Source: Eupeodes corollae
Taxonomy: Eukaryota > Arthropoda > Insecta > Diptera > Syrphidae
Direction: 5' to 3'
Assembly (NCBI RefSeq): GCF_945859685.1
Contig: NC_079147.1
Span: 11,139,289 to 11,203,288 of the forward strand
Length of the DNA stretch: 64,000 nucleotides
The notes under the pieces are model-generated. The model saw nothing but the letters and a program-made list of their open reading frames with translations, had not been told where the DNA came from and searched no databases. Position numbers and translations under genes: made by a program. Positions within the stretch are counted from its first letter, which is position 1, and each line of letters opens with the position of its first letter. Shown here piece after piece: positions 25,701 through 33,460 of this stretch.

Positions 25701-28700
25701 CGACGAGCTGTACGGGCTGTACAGCGACACTGACCTAGTTAGCAGAATCAAAGTCCAACGGCTTAGATGGCTAGGTCATGTAGAGCGGATGGACATCAAC
25801 GCTCCAGCCCGGAAGGTCTTCGAATCCAATCCCGAGGGACGGCGCAGTAGAGGAAGACCGCGACTCAGGTGGCGCACCCAGGTGGGAGAGGACCTTAACC
25901 AACTTGGCGTGCGAAACTGGAGACAGCTAGCTAGGGACCGAGCTGGCTGGAGACGCTTGTTGGTTGAGGCCCATGTCCGCCCCGGACTGTAGCGCCACCT
26001 TAAGTAAGTAAGTAAGATAATACATCACCAAATTTAACATGTGATTTAGAACTAAACTAAAAAGCTTATTTTGTAAAATCGGTTCAAGTACCTTAGGGAG
26101 TAGTTGAAGTTTAACAAAAGGTCCATAGTTTTGCACAGTTGCCCTAGATCTAGAATTGTGAAGAGGATTATTCATTAATGATGACGATAAGTGATGACAT
26201 ATTTAAAATATGTCCGGTACAGCAGATAAACTGTTTTCTAGAGATGATCAACCTTTCTATACATTATCTGAAGATAAACAAAAAGCTAACAACATTTATA
26301 ATAAAATCTTAATTATTAAAATGTTGTTGATGAGTAAATTATCACCTAAGTCAGAAAAATGAAGAAAATTCATTACAAATATCACTCAAGTTATCTGAAA
26401 AACTCCTTTGTAAGATGCACTAGTTGGAATCCCAATCAATTTTCAAAATATTTTTACTGGATTATTATCAAAATTATTAAGCATAAAAAACCAAGCATAT
26501 TTAAAAGTTCAAAATATTATTTTAGATCAAAATAAATCAATCAATTCAATAAATCGGCATTTGGATATAGAAATAAAAAAATAGATCAATTTATTTTCCC
26601 AATGGAAAACCAGATGTAATATATAAAATATAATGCTAATGAGTAATTCATAAATAAAAAATTTGCTCGGGTTGGTTGGTGTAGTTCTAAAATTTAAAAA
26701 CCTATAAGAATTTTTTTTTGAAACGTTTACACATTTACTAAAAATATACAACGTAAGACAAGACTTCCGAGCTGGTTCAATAAAAAACGAATCCGAAATA
26801 AATCTTTATTTATTTCAAATACAGAGTCTTATTTTTTCTCTAGTCGTTGTTTTTTAAATCTAAAACTTCATATTCGAAGTGAAAATAACGATTTCTTATG
26901 TACTTCCATTTTTGATTTCACTTTGTAAATTTCCAGACCCAAAAACTTCGTGACGAATCGAATTACGACTACGAATCACCATGTAGCTCACCTCGTTCTA
27001 TTGTGTCTCCATCGAGTCCTTGTAGCTCGAGAGGGATGTCACCCATAGGAGGTGGTTTTAAAGTAAACTCAGGTAAATCTTGAAAATTAGTATAATTCAA
27101 AAACTTTCTCGAAAAAAAAACCGTTTCAATCAAAATAGAAATGGATTCCGAATCAGAAACATACTCACCCGTGTGTAGCGATGATGAGGGCATCGATGAC
27201 GATGACAACATAAAGACTGATCCACATGATTCTGATATAATGAAACTATTGGACATAGCTTGTAAGTCGGAAAATAATTTAGAGGATAACGCACTAGACA
27301 AAGAAGACGATGAAGATGAAAGCCAAGGTAAGTCATAAGACTGTTTAGTCTGTTTAACATCGAATGAAAAACTATTTCATTGGGATGGGTTTGCTTTGCA
27401 GATGTGCCACCACTTAAATTGCCAAAACTAGGAAACAGCACAATAGATATAATTGAGAATCTTATATACCGAGTGACGCTATTAGTTAATAAGGGAGCTG
27501 AACTGAGCAAGCCAGAGACGCTGTACACCCTCATAGAAGCTATCAACACCTTCGGACTCAATAATTGTTTTTGCGGATCACTAACGAATATTCTGTCGTA
27601 AGATTATACAAGCATTTCAAGCCTTCAAATATACTCCAACTTATTTTTTGTCGTTTTTACAGTGAAAGTCAGTTCTTTGCGCAAGTAATCAAACTAGGTG
27701 TGGCTAACCAGCTCTTCCAAATGACAAAAGTCGATGAAGTAAGTTTCTTGGTTAGAAAACATAATGAAGTTTTTCTCATAGGTAGTTTTTTCTTGTATTT
27801 TAGCTTAAAACAGGAGGAATTGGTTTCCTTGAAACTCTCACAAATGTTGGAGAAACACACTATGGCAAGGGTGAACTGGCCCGTTTGCTACGCTCCGACG
27901 ACGCCAGCCAAAAAAGGGCTTCCATAGCAGTTGGATTCATTATAAAAAACCATCGAATTCTCTACCATCTACTCACCGAGTGCAGTGTGCTCTTTACTCT
28001 CATCAACATGATCCTCACTGAAGACAGCGAATTCACCACCGAAGCTGTTGAGGCTCTCACCGCCATGAGCCAATCTACCCTCGACATCGCCATACCTGAC
28101 AGTGACAAGGAATCTTTCGATTGTGATCAAATCTTTAACGATCAGAATACATCTGCAGAATCGTACGACTGTGATATGAAATTCATCGTCCACGACAACG
28201 ACGAAGAGATTTCTGTGAGCTTCAACAAAAAGCTCCTCTCAGATGTGAGTGAAGTATTCAACTCCATGTTAAATAGTGACTTCCGCGAAGGCAATGAGGG
28301 CGAAATTCATTTAAAAGCCTATTCTGCCAGTGGTCTGCGATATTTCCTCAATCTCATCGAACTTCGTTCCCAAAATAAGCCACCTAACATTCCACCTGTA
28401 GAAAAGTACAAATCAGTTATCGAAGCATTTGAGCTATCTCGAGTGTACATTATACCCCAGCTAGAGAAGGTCATATTTAATGTTATGGTTTTTCTATTGG
28501 ACGAAACAAATTGCCAAAGTGTACTTGAGTGGTCAATGAAGAACTACCACGCCGAACTCACCGAAATTGCCATAAACTATTACTTGTGCTCAAACATTGA
28601 CGCGCACAACAAAATTAAGTTATTTAGGAAAGCTGACTTTTCCATGTACTCGAATGAATGGAACCAAATGATTACGGATGCGGTTCTGGTACGGTGCAAG

Positions 28701-28733
28701 GATACTCCTTATTATGATTTAGCAATGCAGTAA
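16507..28733 (+). CDS. ARMC5: ARMC5-type armadillo-repeat/BTB protein (whole gene, 10 coding exons)
   Basis: Joined exons: 16507-16755, 16817-17398, 17459-17639, 17705-17862, 17934-18137, 26937-27072, 27139-27327, 27402-27597, 27663-27738 and 27804-28733. All junctions are GT-AG and keep one frame, giving about 966 residues, close to the human ARMC5 length. Residues 1-420 are helical armadillo repeats ('GIPPMVRFLN', 'CRACRLLGNLAK', 'ATALKILSNFSK', 'GAIGKLLDIAR'). A basic cluster 'RKRKREEKKNTSKKRK' near 432-448 may be a nuclear localisation signal. Residues 460-590 are Ser-rich, then acidic. More ARM-like helices follow, and a BTB domain begins near 777 ('DMKFIVHDNDEEISVSFNKK'). In mammals ARMC5 is a CUL3 adapter that targets RNA polymerase II subunit RPB1 for degradation; that role is carried over from the family. 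Intron 5 is 8.8 kb and filled with transposons, while the other introns are 57-75 bp. Confidence 0.88.
16817..17398 (+). CDS. ARMC5: ARMC5-type gene, coding exon 2
   Basis: 194 codons, phase 0 at both ends: acceptor CTCTTAG before GCTTTGGAC, donor after TTGGGAG. Encodes several armadillo repeats ('ALIQCRACRLLGNLAKVDN', 'CFRACRFLVAEEQFL') and a linker with 'NIDLASEILKCLLIISEIN'. Confidence 0.9.
17459..17639 (+). CDS. ARMC5: ARMC5-type gene, coding exon 3
   Basis: Acceptor TTGCTGCAG, donor GTAAGT at 17640, ending in phase 1. Encodes 'GVNRSNFLAAVVFFASDDN' and 'YRATALKILSNFSKNPSAI', an armadillo repeat. Confidence 0.9.
17705..17862 (+). CDS. ARMC5: ARMC5-type gene, coding exon 4
   Basis: Acceptor TTTTGCAG, donor GTAGGG at 17863. 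Encodes 'PKPLSESEIRHCINVICML' and 'GAIGKLLDIARTSKSHTEI'. The donor is weaker than GTAAGT, but the frame continues correctly into exon 5. Confidence 0.85.
17934..18137 (+). CDS. ARMC5: ARMC5-type gene, coding exon 5
   Basis: 68 codons, phase 0: acceptor TGTTTTAG, donor GTGAGA at 18138. Encodes 'ILYVLNNFQYDNISMDLML' and a basic stretch 'RKRKREEKKNTSKKRK' that could act as a nuclear signal. The next exon lies 8.8 kb downstream, past the transposon-filled intron. Confidence 0.85.
18221..18500 (+). mobile_element. tRNA-derived SINE, copy 1
   Basis: The head starts AGTACGG. It has an A-box-like TGGTGTGATGGTTACTGCG and a B box GGGTTCAATCCC at 18277-18288. The body includes ATTCGGCATAAAACTGTAGG near 18408-18430 and GGCCCTAGTTCTC near 18470. 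The same order of blocks occurs at 35016 and, in pieces, at 45497 and 55795. There is no plausible tRNA cloverleaf 3' half, so this is a retroposon rather than a tRNA gene. Confidence 0.75.
18501..18856 (-). mobile_element. 3' end of a LINE, weakly recognisable
   Basis: On the - strand the stretch 18640-18500 reads 'GLGRPKHWGAQLDDDRNKW' followed by 'RDLLYEARTVHQLSN', which fits the C-terminal block of RTE-like polyproteins ('..W..LA.DR..WR.LL.EA'). The remainder is too decayed to translate. Confidence 0.45.
18857..19500 (-). mobile_element. LINE reverse transcriptase C-terminal fragment
   Basis: The - strand gives, in order, 'KYLSIYIDQNLYWDKH'-like sequence (19400-19350), 'FQVAIWNSLLGWCMCQQTT' with 'ITVIQKSAIRNV' (19240-19150), and 'CKLFNTVPIEVRKIKN' (18930-18870). 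This is the thumb region of Jockey/CR1/I-type elements ('L..S.L.YG...WG.......L..IQK..R.I'). Frames shift twice. Confidence 0.6.
19501..20298. other. Intronic stretch without a recognised feature
   Basis: AT-rich, with no coding or repeat signal that I can support. Confidence 0.5.
20299..20312. repeat. Target site duplication of RTE copy B, left
   Basis: CCCAAATAATAACT here matches CCCAAAAAATAACT at 21555-21568 with one mismatch. The pair brackets copy B exactly between its (TAAG)n tail and its 5' end. Confidence 0.8.
20313..21554 (-). mobile_element. RTE-like LINE copy B, internally deleted
   Basis: A 1.24-kb derivative of the same element as copies A and C, on the - strand. Its 5' end is at 21554 (ATGTTCAAATGGTAGAC) and its 3' end, with a degenerate TAAG tail, is at 20313. 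It retains endonuclease sequence (21133-20660: 'SAHAPTEEKDEDTKD', 'IVLGDFNAKLGRE'). At about 20647 it jumps from 'THLNIHKG' straight to 'CFFGLRRQLRSKV', a deletion of about 1.75 kb relative to copy C that removes the whole RT core. A second deletion of about 95 bp follows near 20465, and about 200 bp is missing in the 5' UTR. Both ends and a 14-bp target duplication remain, so it probably inserted as a deleted element. Confidence 0.85.
21569..22595. repeat. Spacer between RTE copies B and C, with an imperfect inverted repeat
   Basis: 29-bp arms at 21663-21691 and 21950-21978 are inverted copies with about 4 mismatches (core ATTCTGATTGGCTAA against ATTCTAATTGGCTAA). This could be a decayed MITE. 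Nothing else is recognisable; the right half is AT-rich with ATA-type runs. Confidence 0.4.
22596..22607. repeat. Target site duplication of RTE copy C, left
   Basis: GATAATACATCA is repeated perfectly at 26016-26027, directly after the (TAAG)n tail. Confidence 0.9.
22952..23953 (+). pseudogene. APE-type endonuclease of RTE copy C
   Basis: An open stretch of 333 codons (frame open from 22952; true start unclear). It shows the AP-endonuclease motif order: 'ICTWNVRSL' (Asn), 'ITAIQEVRWDG' (Glu), 'DVYYGDC' (Tyr), 'ISAHAPTE', 'IVLGDFNAKLG' (Asp/Asn), 'NQIDHIAID', and a last motif 'LDHYLVVAKV' where SDH is expected. The Ser to Leu change at 23845-23847 (TTG) differs from copy A, which has SDH. 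This enzyme would nick target DNA to prime reverse transcription. It is followed by stops before the RT, so the polyprotein cannot be made in one piece. Confidence 0.8.
24548..25992 (+). pseudogene. Reverse transcriptase and C-terminal region of RTE copy C
   Basis: Fingers 'SKLKSNNAAGADGIASELL' (24560-24620); 'DTYKKGDPLNCANYRGTSL' in another frame (24721-24780); motif A decayed to 'FKAAHDS' (24902-24922); motif B 'GFRQGDALSCDFFN' (25070-25110); intact motif C 'LGYADDIDI' (25186-25212); 'LIIPVLIYGAEAWTL' (25555-25600); and C-terminal 'RLRWLGHVERMD' to 'NWRQLARDRAGWRRLLVEA' (25762-25970). The YADD box survives, but at least three frameshifts and several stops separate the pieces. Confidence 0.85.
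26016..26027. repeat. Target site duplication of RTE copy C, right
   Basis: Perfect copy of GATAATACATCA at 22596-22607. Confidence 0.9.
26028..26936. other. Distal part of ARMC5 intron 5, no recognised feature
   Basis: AT-rich, with no coding or repeat signal. It ends in a pyrimidine-rich acceptor region before 26937. Confidence 0.5.
26937..27072 (+). CDS. ARMC5: ARMC5-type gene, coding exon 6
   Basis: Acceptor AATTTCCAG, donor GTAAAT at 27073, ending in phase 1. Encodes 'TQKLRDESNYDYESPCSS' and a Ser-Pro-rich linker ending 'SPIGGGFKVNS'. It restarts the frame left at exon 5. Confidence 0.8.
27139..27327 (+). CDS. ARMC5: ARMC5-type gene, coding exon 7
   Basis: Acceptor AAAATAG, donor GTAAGT at 27328, phase 1 at both ends. 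Encodes an acidic linker with 'TYSPVCSDDEGIDDDDN' and 'DKEDDEDESQ', followed by the ARM-like part. Confidence 0.85.
27402..27597 (+). CDS. ARMC5: ARMC5-type gene, coding exon 8
   Basis: Acceptor GCTTTGCAG, donor GTAAGA at 27598, phase 2 out. Encodes 'DVPPLKLPKLGNSTIDIIE' and 'ETLYTLIEAINTFGLNN', helical and ARM-like. Confidence 0.88.
27663..27738 (+). CDS. ARMC5: ARMC5-type gene, coding exon 9
   Basis: Short 76-bp exon: acceptor TTTTTACAG, donor GTAAGT at 27739. Encodes 'SESQFFAQVIKLGVANQLF' and 'MTKVDE'. Confidence 0.88.
27804..28733 (+). CDS. ARMC5: ARMC5-type gene, last coding exon with BTB domain
   Basis: 309 codons and a TAA at 28731-28733, acceptor GTATTTTAG. The first 110 residues finish the ARM region ('GIGFLETLTNVGETHYGKG', 'DDASQKRASIAVGFIIKNH'). 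The BTB domain follows from about 28150 ('DMKFIVHDNDEEISVSFNKK', 'DVSEVFNSMLNSDFREGN', 'LRYFLNLIELRS'), with a BACK-like helical tail ('LELSRVYIIPQLEKV'-type, 'VLEWSMKNYHAELTEIAIN'). In ARMC5 the BTB domain binds CUL3 and mediates dimerisation (family knowledge). Confidence 0.9.
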   Translation, partial: LKTGGIGFLETLTNVGETHYGKGELARLLRSDDASQKRASIAVGFIIKNHRILYHLLTECSVLFTLINMILTEDSEFTTEAVEALTAMSQSTLDIAIPDSDKESFDCDQIFNDQNTSAESYDCDMKFIVHDNDEEISVSFNKKLLSDVSEVFNSMLNSDFREGNEGEIHLKAYSASGLRYFLNLIELRSQNKPPNIPPVEKYKSVIEAFELSRVYIIPQLEKVIFNVMVFLLDETNCQSVLEWSMKNYHAELTEIAINYYLCSNIDAHNKIKLFRKADFSMYSNEWNQMITDAVLVRCKDTPYYDLAMQ

Positions 28734-28744
28734 ATAGTTCAGAA

Positions 28745-28750
28745 AATAAA
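28745..28750 (+). terminator. Polyadenylation signal AATAAA of the ARMC5-type gene
   Basis: AATAAA lies 12 bases after the stop codon. A second TAATAAAT lies near 28820. Which one is used cannot be told from sequence. Confidence 0.5.
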
Positions 28751-29764
28751 TATTTATGTTTTTGTATTTAAAAAAAGAGAGTGTTAGTCATCATCCCATT
28801 GTGTTTTATTGTGTTTTATCTAATAAATTGTTTTAATTTTTTAATTTATTCCGACCCAAAATGATGTGTTGTGTTTTTTTTTGTTTTTGGATTTTCATGC
28901 GTTAAGATTTTTGTACTAAAAGTTCATTTCTCATGATACTTTTGCTAAATACTGTCGGTTGAGCTTGTTTGTTGTTTCTGTGATGAAGTATAAATCATGT
29001 TTGCAATCTTACAAGATTTTGTTTCTTTTTTTAAGCATTTCATATGAGAGAAAGCGGCAGATGATCAAATCACGGGATACGGCTTTTTGAAACTTCTGGG
29101 ATGGCAAGAAGTTTTTTGAGATCAACATTTTCTTTAACAAAAATAAAGTATTGTGGTATAAATTTTGACCGTTTTTAAATTTTTTATGTTGAAGGAACAG
29201 ATAACGCAAGGCAAAAATGACGACACACCCTCTCTTTGATATTAGAGATCCGTTATTAATAAAGAACGATTGAATTTCTAGCAAGGGTCATTTTTTAAAT
29301 TGGAACAATTTCTCTTTTGTCAAGCTTTCCAAATTGAATATATCTTCACTGCAGCTGTCGAAAAATTTGTGGATTTAAAACATATGCATTTTATTATTGA
29401 TAAAAAAGTCTTAAATTGAATTAGAATCTTTTATATTCGCAGTGTTTGTTGTTTCGGTCAAAAAATGTACCTAGAATTATAATAATGCTGAAGAGATGCA
29501 GGGATGCAAGAGATAACATTGAAATATTGTTTTTTTTTTTCGGGACGAATTTCAAGAATGGAGTGAAATCCAGCTCTTGAATTATTGTCCTTGTCTTCAT
29601 TCCTCATCCTTAATCTGTTAAATGCTTCTAAATGTGGAAGAACTAATTATGTAGCTGAAGGATAAGCTACTTGGCATTTCGAAAGTACGAGCTTCAAGGC
29701 TGAATAATTTGAGGCGCGGGATTAAAAATGTTTCATTATTTGCGACAGCAGAACCGTTTACAGA
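28751..29764. other. 3' UTR/intergenic, no recognised gene
   Basis: AT-rich. The only open frame on the - strand (29009-29284) has no recognisable domain. Confidence 0.5.
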
Positions 29765-30464
29765 ATAACTAAAGAGCTGACCGGTACACACAGCTCAAAT
29801 CAAACCCTGGTGAAGGAAGTAAACGGTACTGTGATAAGTTTGGTGGATGAGCAGGTCAGAAGGTGAAAAGAACACTTCCGCGGTTTTAAACCAAGGGTTT
29901 GCAAACAACGTGCAGCCGATACCTTCTGAAGCGTCTGGAGAATCTAATCCCCGAATCCGCACCGCATATAATGGATCCAAGTGTCACTTTCTGCACGAAT
30001 GGTAGGTTGTCAGATGATTTTGAAATCTAAAGCGGAGTCAGACAGGCCTGTATTCTGTAACCAATATTGTTTTTGTTGGTGATAAGCGATGTACTGCGCT
30101 CAGCGCTGTCAGGTAGCGGAGGGATCCAATAGACTTTGACATTCTGTTTAAAGCATTTGGATTACGCAGACTATGTTTGCTAACTCTCTCATAGTAATAT
30201 GAATCTCCATCAAATGACAACAAGTATATAGAAAGAAGCAGGAGTTGTGTGGCTGAAAATTAATTCCGGCAATCCGCTCACACAAGAAGGAAGACGAGCT
30301 GGTCGACCATGAATCAAATGGACAGTCGAGGCGGAATCAGCGTCACTAGGTAAGAGTTGGAGGGAGCTGAAACGCATCATCGAAAACCGAACACTATGGC
30401 GCGTAGGCGTAGTAGAGGCCATATGTCCTTTAAGGGGTTCCCAACGGACTAAGTAAGTAAGTAT
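29765..30464 (+). mobile_element. LINE family 2, copy 2, internally deleted
   Basis: Pieces in order: 'TQLKSNPGEGS'-type linker, 'MDPSVTFCTNGRLSDDFEI' (29970-30028), motif B 'SGVRQACIL' followed by 'PILFLLVISDVL' (30030-30096), motif C region 'HLDYADYVC' (30156-30182, YADD to YADY), then a jump to 'EGRRAGRP' and 'SASLGKSWRELKRI', and finally GGTTCCCAACGGAC plus a (TAAG)n tail at 30450-30464. It has the same 3' end as copy 1 (15945) and copy 3 (45489). Confidence 0.75.
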
Positions 30465-31118
30465 ACCTTTCATTATTTAAGATCCATTTTGTATTCTCTC
30501 CAAGCGACTCAAATCAGTTAAGACATTTGATTAGAAGAGTTAAAAATGCATCGTTTTTGGAAATTTAAATAGTGATCACTTCATAAAAATAGTCTGTGAT
30601 GAACATATTTAGATTTGAAAGCTGTTTACTCTATAATAATGCAAGTTTCATCATGGGAGGGTAATTCGTTATCAACCGTAGACAGCATTGAGTTTTCAAA
30701 GTACTATGTTTTGCACGGTCCTGCCAAAGGGGTTGGGACTACATCAATCCACACGATATTCACGAGGTGTCAATGCATCCAAATGCATTGAGTATGCCAC
30801 CTAAGTAGATCGTGTGATTTGACCTCATTACGTCGCATTTTATATAAAACTGCACCTTTAGAATGCGTACTAATATCTTAGGGGTATTATTCCTACAGGA
30901 ATTGGTTTGGAATGTTGATTAAAGGCAAGTATACGGGAACACGATCGGATACTGCAGATTTTTCGCAAATCCTTTTAGCTAATTTTCAGAAAAACAAAAT
31001 TGGCAGTCAATCGTTTGCAGATTTTCTATACAAAAATTGACCGACTTGAGATGAGATACAATATCTTCTAAGGCAGTATAAACTTAATTATTTAATTCAC
31101 ATGATGTGTTATAAGTTA
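30465..31118. other. No recognised feature
   Basis: No coding or repeat signal can be supported. An A-rich run (31119-31136) closes it. Confidence 0.5.
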
Positions 31119-31897
31119 CAACAAAAAAAAAAAAAAAGCTAAGGTGGTTGATGAGTTTGGAAAACATTGTTTAGTAGTGTTAACGTTCTAAACTTAAAAA
31201 GATTCTCAAGAGTAACGCCATATATTGATTTGGAAAATTGAGAAACGTGATCGTACTTTCTTAAGCCGAAGATATACCTAGCTATGCTGTTATATGCAAC
31301 ATTAAGCTTACGCTTGTGCTCATAATCACAATTATTGAACATTTCACTGCCGTAGAGCATAATAGGAATCAGAATTGTTTTGGCTAATATGATTCTTGTT
31401 TTTAAGGGTGTTATTTTATGATTAGTCCCCAGCATATGAAGCCCCCCGTAAACCCTACCAATTGTTAGTCGAATATGGTGATTCCAATAAAGTGTTTTGC
31501 TAAACGTAATTCCTAAGTTTCTTGCTGAATCGACAAATTCAATTTGATTATTATTTAAGTATATTTTGGGGAAGGATTTAGACTTAAATGGGTTTATGCA
31601 CAGTCCATCTTCCTGAGACCAACTATGAACCATGGATAAATCATCATTTACCTCAACCGCTGCATTTTCCAGGTATGACTGGATTGCAGACATTTTGGTT
31701 GATCGTCTCAAATGCCTTAGAAAAGTCTAAAAGAACGAGAAAAATAACATTATCATAGTCAACAGTTTCCCTTATATTTTCAACAAAATTTATGAGAGCT
31801 GTTGTACAGCTGTGCTTACGACGAAAACTAAACTGATTTACACATAGCAAATGGTTGTTGTTTAGATATTTTCGTATTTGGAAGCATTCTTCAAGAA
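31119..31897 (-). mobile_element. LINE reverse transcriptase fragment with central deletion
   Basis: The - strand from 31897 gives 'EECFQIRKYLNNNHLLCV', 'QFSFRRKHSCTTALINFVE' and motif A 'FLVLLDFSKAFETI' (31760-31720). It then jumps near 31697 to 'SYLENAAVEVNDDLSMVHSW' and the thumb 'DGLCINPFKSKSFPKIYLN', 'RNLGITFSKTLYWNHHI' and 'ILIPIMLYGSEMF' (31650-31330). Motifs B and C are deleted. The thumb part is still open for 190 codons (31139-31711), so the fragment is not very old. Jockey/I-type; the exact clade is unclear. Confidence 0.75.
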
Positions 31898-33460
31898 AAA
31901 ATTTAACGATAGTAGGTTTAATCCAAAACAGCAATGGATCATCATTAACAATCTTTTAAGAAAACAAAATGGCGCCAATGAACTTAAACGCATAGAGTTT
32001 TCAGAAAATACGGTTTTAAAAAGCGATGCGGATATTGCAAATAATTTTAATCTGTTTTTAAAGATGTAGTTAAAAACCATACACCAAATTCTTCAAATAT
32101 CGAAAAGATTTTTCTAGAACATCCAATTGATGATTAAGTTTTGTCTTCTTTCTTTTTTAGTGCGGTTACCGAACATGAAGTATCTCATGTGAATGCTAAC
32201 TTGGAATCAAAAACTTCCTTTGGAATAAATTACTTAAGTACAATAGTAATAAAAAAAATATATAGTTTTATAACAAGACCCTTATCATATATTGTCAGCT
32301 TTGAAAGTGGGGTATTCCCAGAATGCCCTAAAATTGCAATTATTCTCCCAGTACACAAAAAAAGGTGACAAAACAGACCCTAATAACTACAGACTAATTT
32401 CGTTGCTATCTGTTTTCTCAAAAAATTTTGAAAAAAACCAAAGAATGCTTAAGTTTCTTGATAAATATCGAATTCTCAGCTCTTCGCAGTTTGAATTCAT
32501 TAAGGGTAAATCTACCGAAGGTGCAGTAGTGACTCTCTTGGAAAGATTCAATAATTAACTCGATAAATCAAATAAATCTGGTGCTCTGTTTCTTGATCTG
32601 ACAAAAGCATTTGATTTATTCGACCATAAACTTCTTTTAAATAAACTTTACAGATATGGATTCAGAAGTAACATTTTAAATTGGTTCTCATTCTATATTC
32701 AAAGCAGGTCCCAGGCCCAGCATGTGCGAATCGGTACAACTATGAGTGATTCTATAACTAGTGCTAGACCCCAACGGTCAGCACTCGGGCATTTAATTTG
32801 TATTGTTTATATAAATTCAATTTTTCAGTTGCCTTTTAAAGGAAATATGGTTGCTTTTGCTGATGACTTTCTTTCTGTTGATAGAAAATAAAGGCCTCAA
32901 TGAATAGCAATCTACCTATTTTGGCAAACTGGTTTAAGTATCATCAGATGATGCTGAGTAGCAAATCCAAGATTATGTACTTTTCCTTGTCAGATGATAT
33001 TTCTATTGAAAATGTTGGTCTTCATGACGCAAGCTATAGTCATTCTAGTTGTACCGTTTCTTGCATGCCACTTAAATGTGTTACAGAATTTAATACATTG
33101 GCATAACACTAGACTCAAAACTGAACTGGGAGTCACACATTATGAGAGTAAAAAATATGTATATTGTTTTAAACAAAATCTTTCTCTTTCGAGTACCAGC
33201 AAACCTATTAACATCTATCTATTGTGCATTAGGTAGCTCTCGCTTAGAATTTGGTACTGGCTGCTGGGATAGTGCATTTGTAAGTAATCTATAGCCTTTA
33301 ATCACAGCCCAGAAGAAGATCATTAGAGTAATGCTGCACAAACCTAGATGGGAACCATCATTTCCGTTGTTTAAATCGCTTAATATATTACCACTTTGGC
33401 TTTCATGCGCAAAGAACTAGAACCATTCAGAAATAGCTGTCGCAAACTCTTCAATAGATC
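31898..33460 (+). mobile_element. LINE fragment on + strand (linker, RT with FADD box)
   Basis: In order: linker 'NPKQQWIIINNLLRKQN' (31917-31970), 'SDADIANNFNLFL' (32022-32060), 'IAIILPVHKKGDKTDPNNY' across a one-base slip (32332-32390), 'SSSQFEFIKGKSTEGAVV' (32477-32530), motif A 'LFLDLTKAFDLFDHKLLL' (32585-32640), 'QSRSQAQHVRIGTT' (32700-32745) and motif C 'MVAFADDFLSV' (32848-32880). Stops at 32556, 32889 and many later ones kill it. It starts back to back with the - strand LINE at 31897. Confidence 0.75.

Larger units (their letters stand above)
22608..26015 (+). mobile_element. RTE-like LINE copy C, nearly complete
   Basis: 3.4 kb, bracketed by a perfect 12-bp target duplication and ending in a (TAAG)n tail (26001-26015), as expected of an RTE-type LINE inserted by target-primed reverse transcription. 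It has a 5' UTR to about 22950, an endonuclease frame, an RT frame and a C-terminal region. Only a few bases are missing at the 5' end relative to copies A and B. The coding region is broken: stops at 24218, 24247 and 24432, a +1 slip in the A7 run after 24250, a slip near 24470, a 70-bp deletion near 24870 and a stop at 25547. Copies A and C share most of these lesions. It lies in ARMC5 intron 5 in the sense direction. Confidence 0.9.
18138..26936 (+). other. ARMC5 intron 5, expanded by transposons
   Basis: 8,799 bp between donor GTGAGA and acceptor TAAATTTCCAG. The protein reads on without loss, so this is an intron rather than a broken gene. It contains a SINE, two LINE fragments on the - strand, RTE copy B (- strand) and RTE copy C (+ strand). 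The sibling introns are all below 80 bp. Confidence 0.8.

Noticed and set aside
26001..26015. CRISPR or telomere-like repeat
   Set aside because: The (TAAG)n run is only about 15 bp and forms the 3' tail of a LINE.
30210..30473. Open frame of 87 codons on the - strand
   Set aside because: It is the antisense of LINE family 2; a similar antisense frame occurs over copy 3 at 45356-45541.
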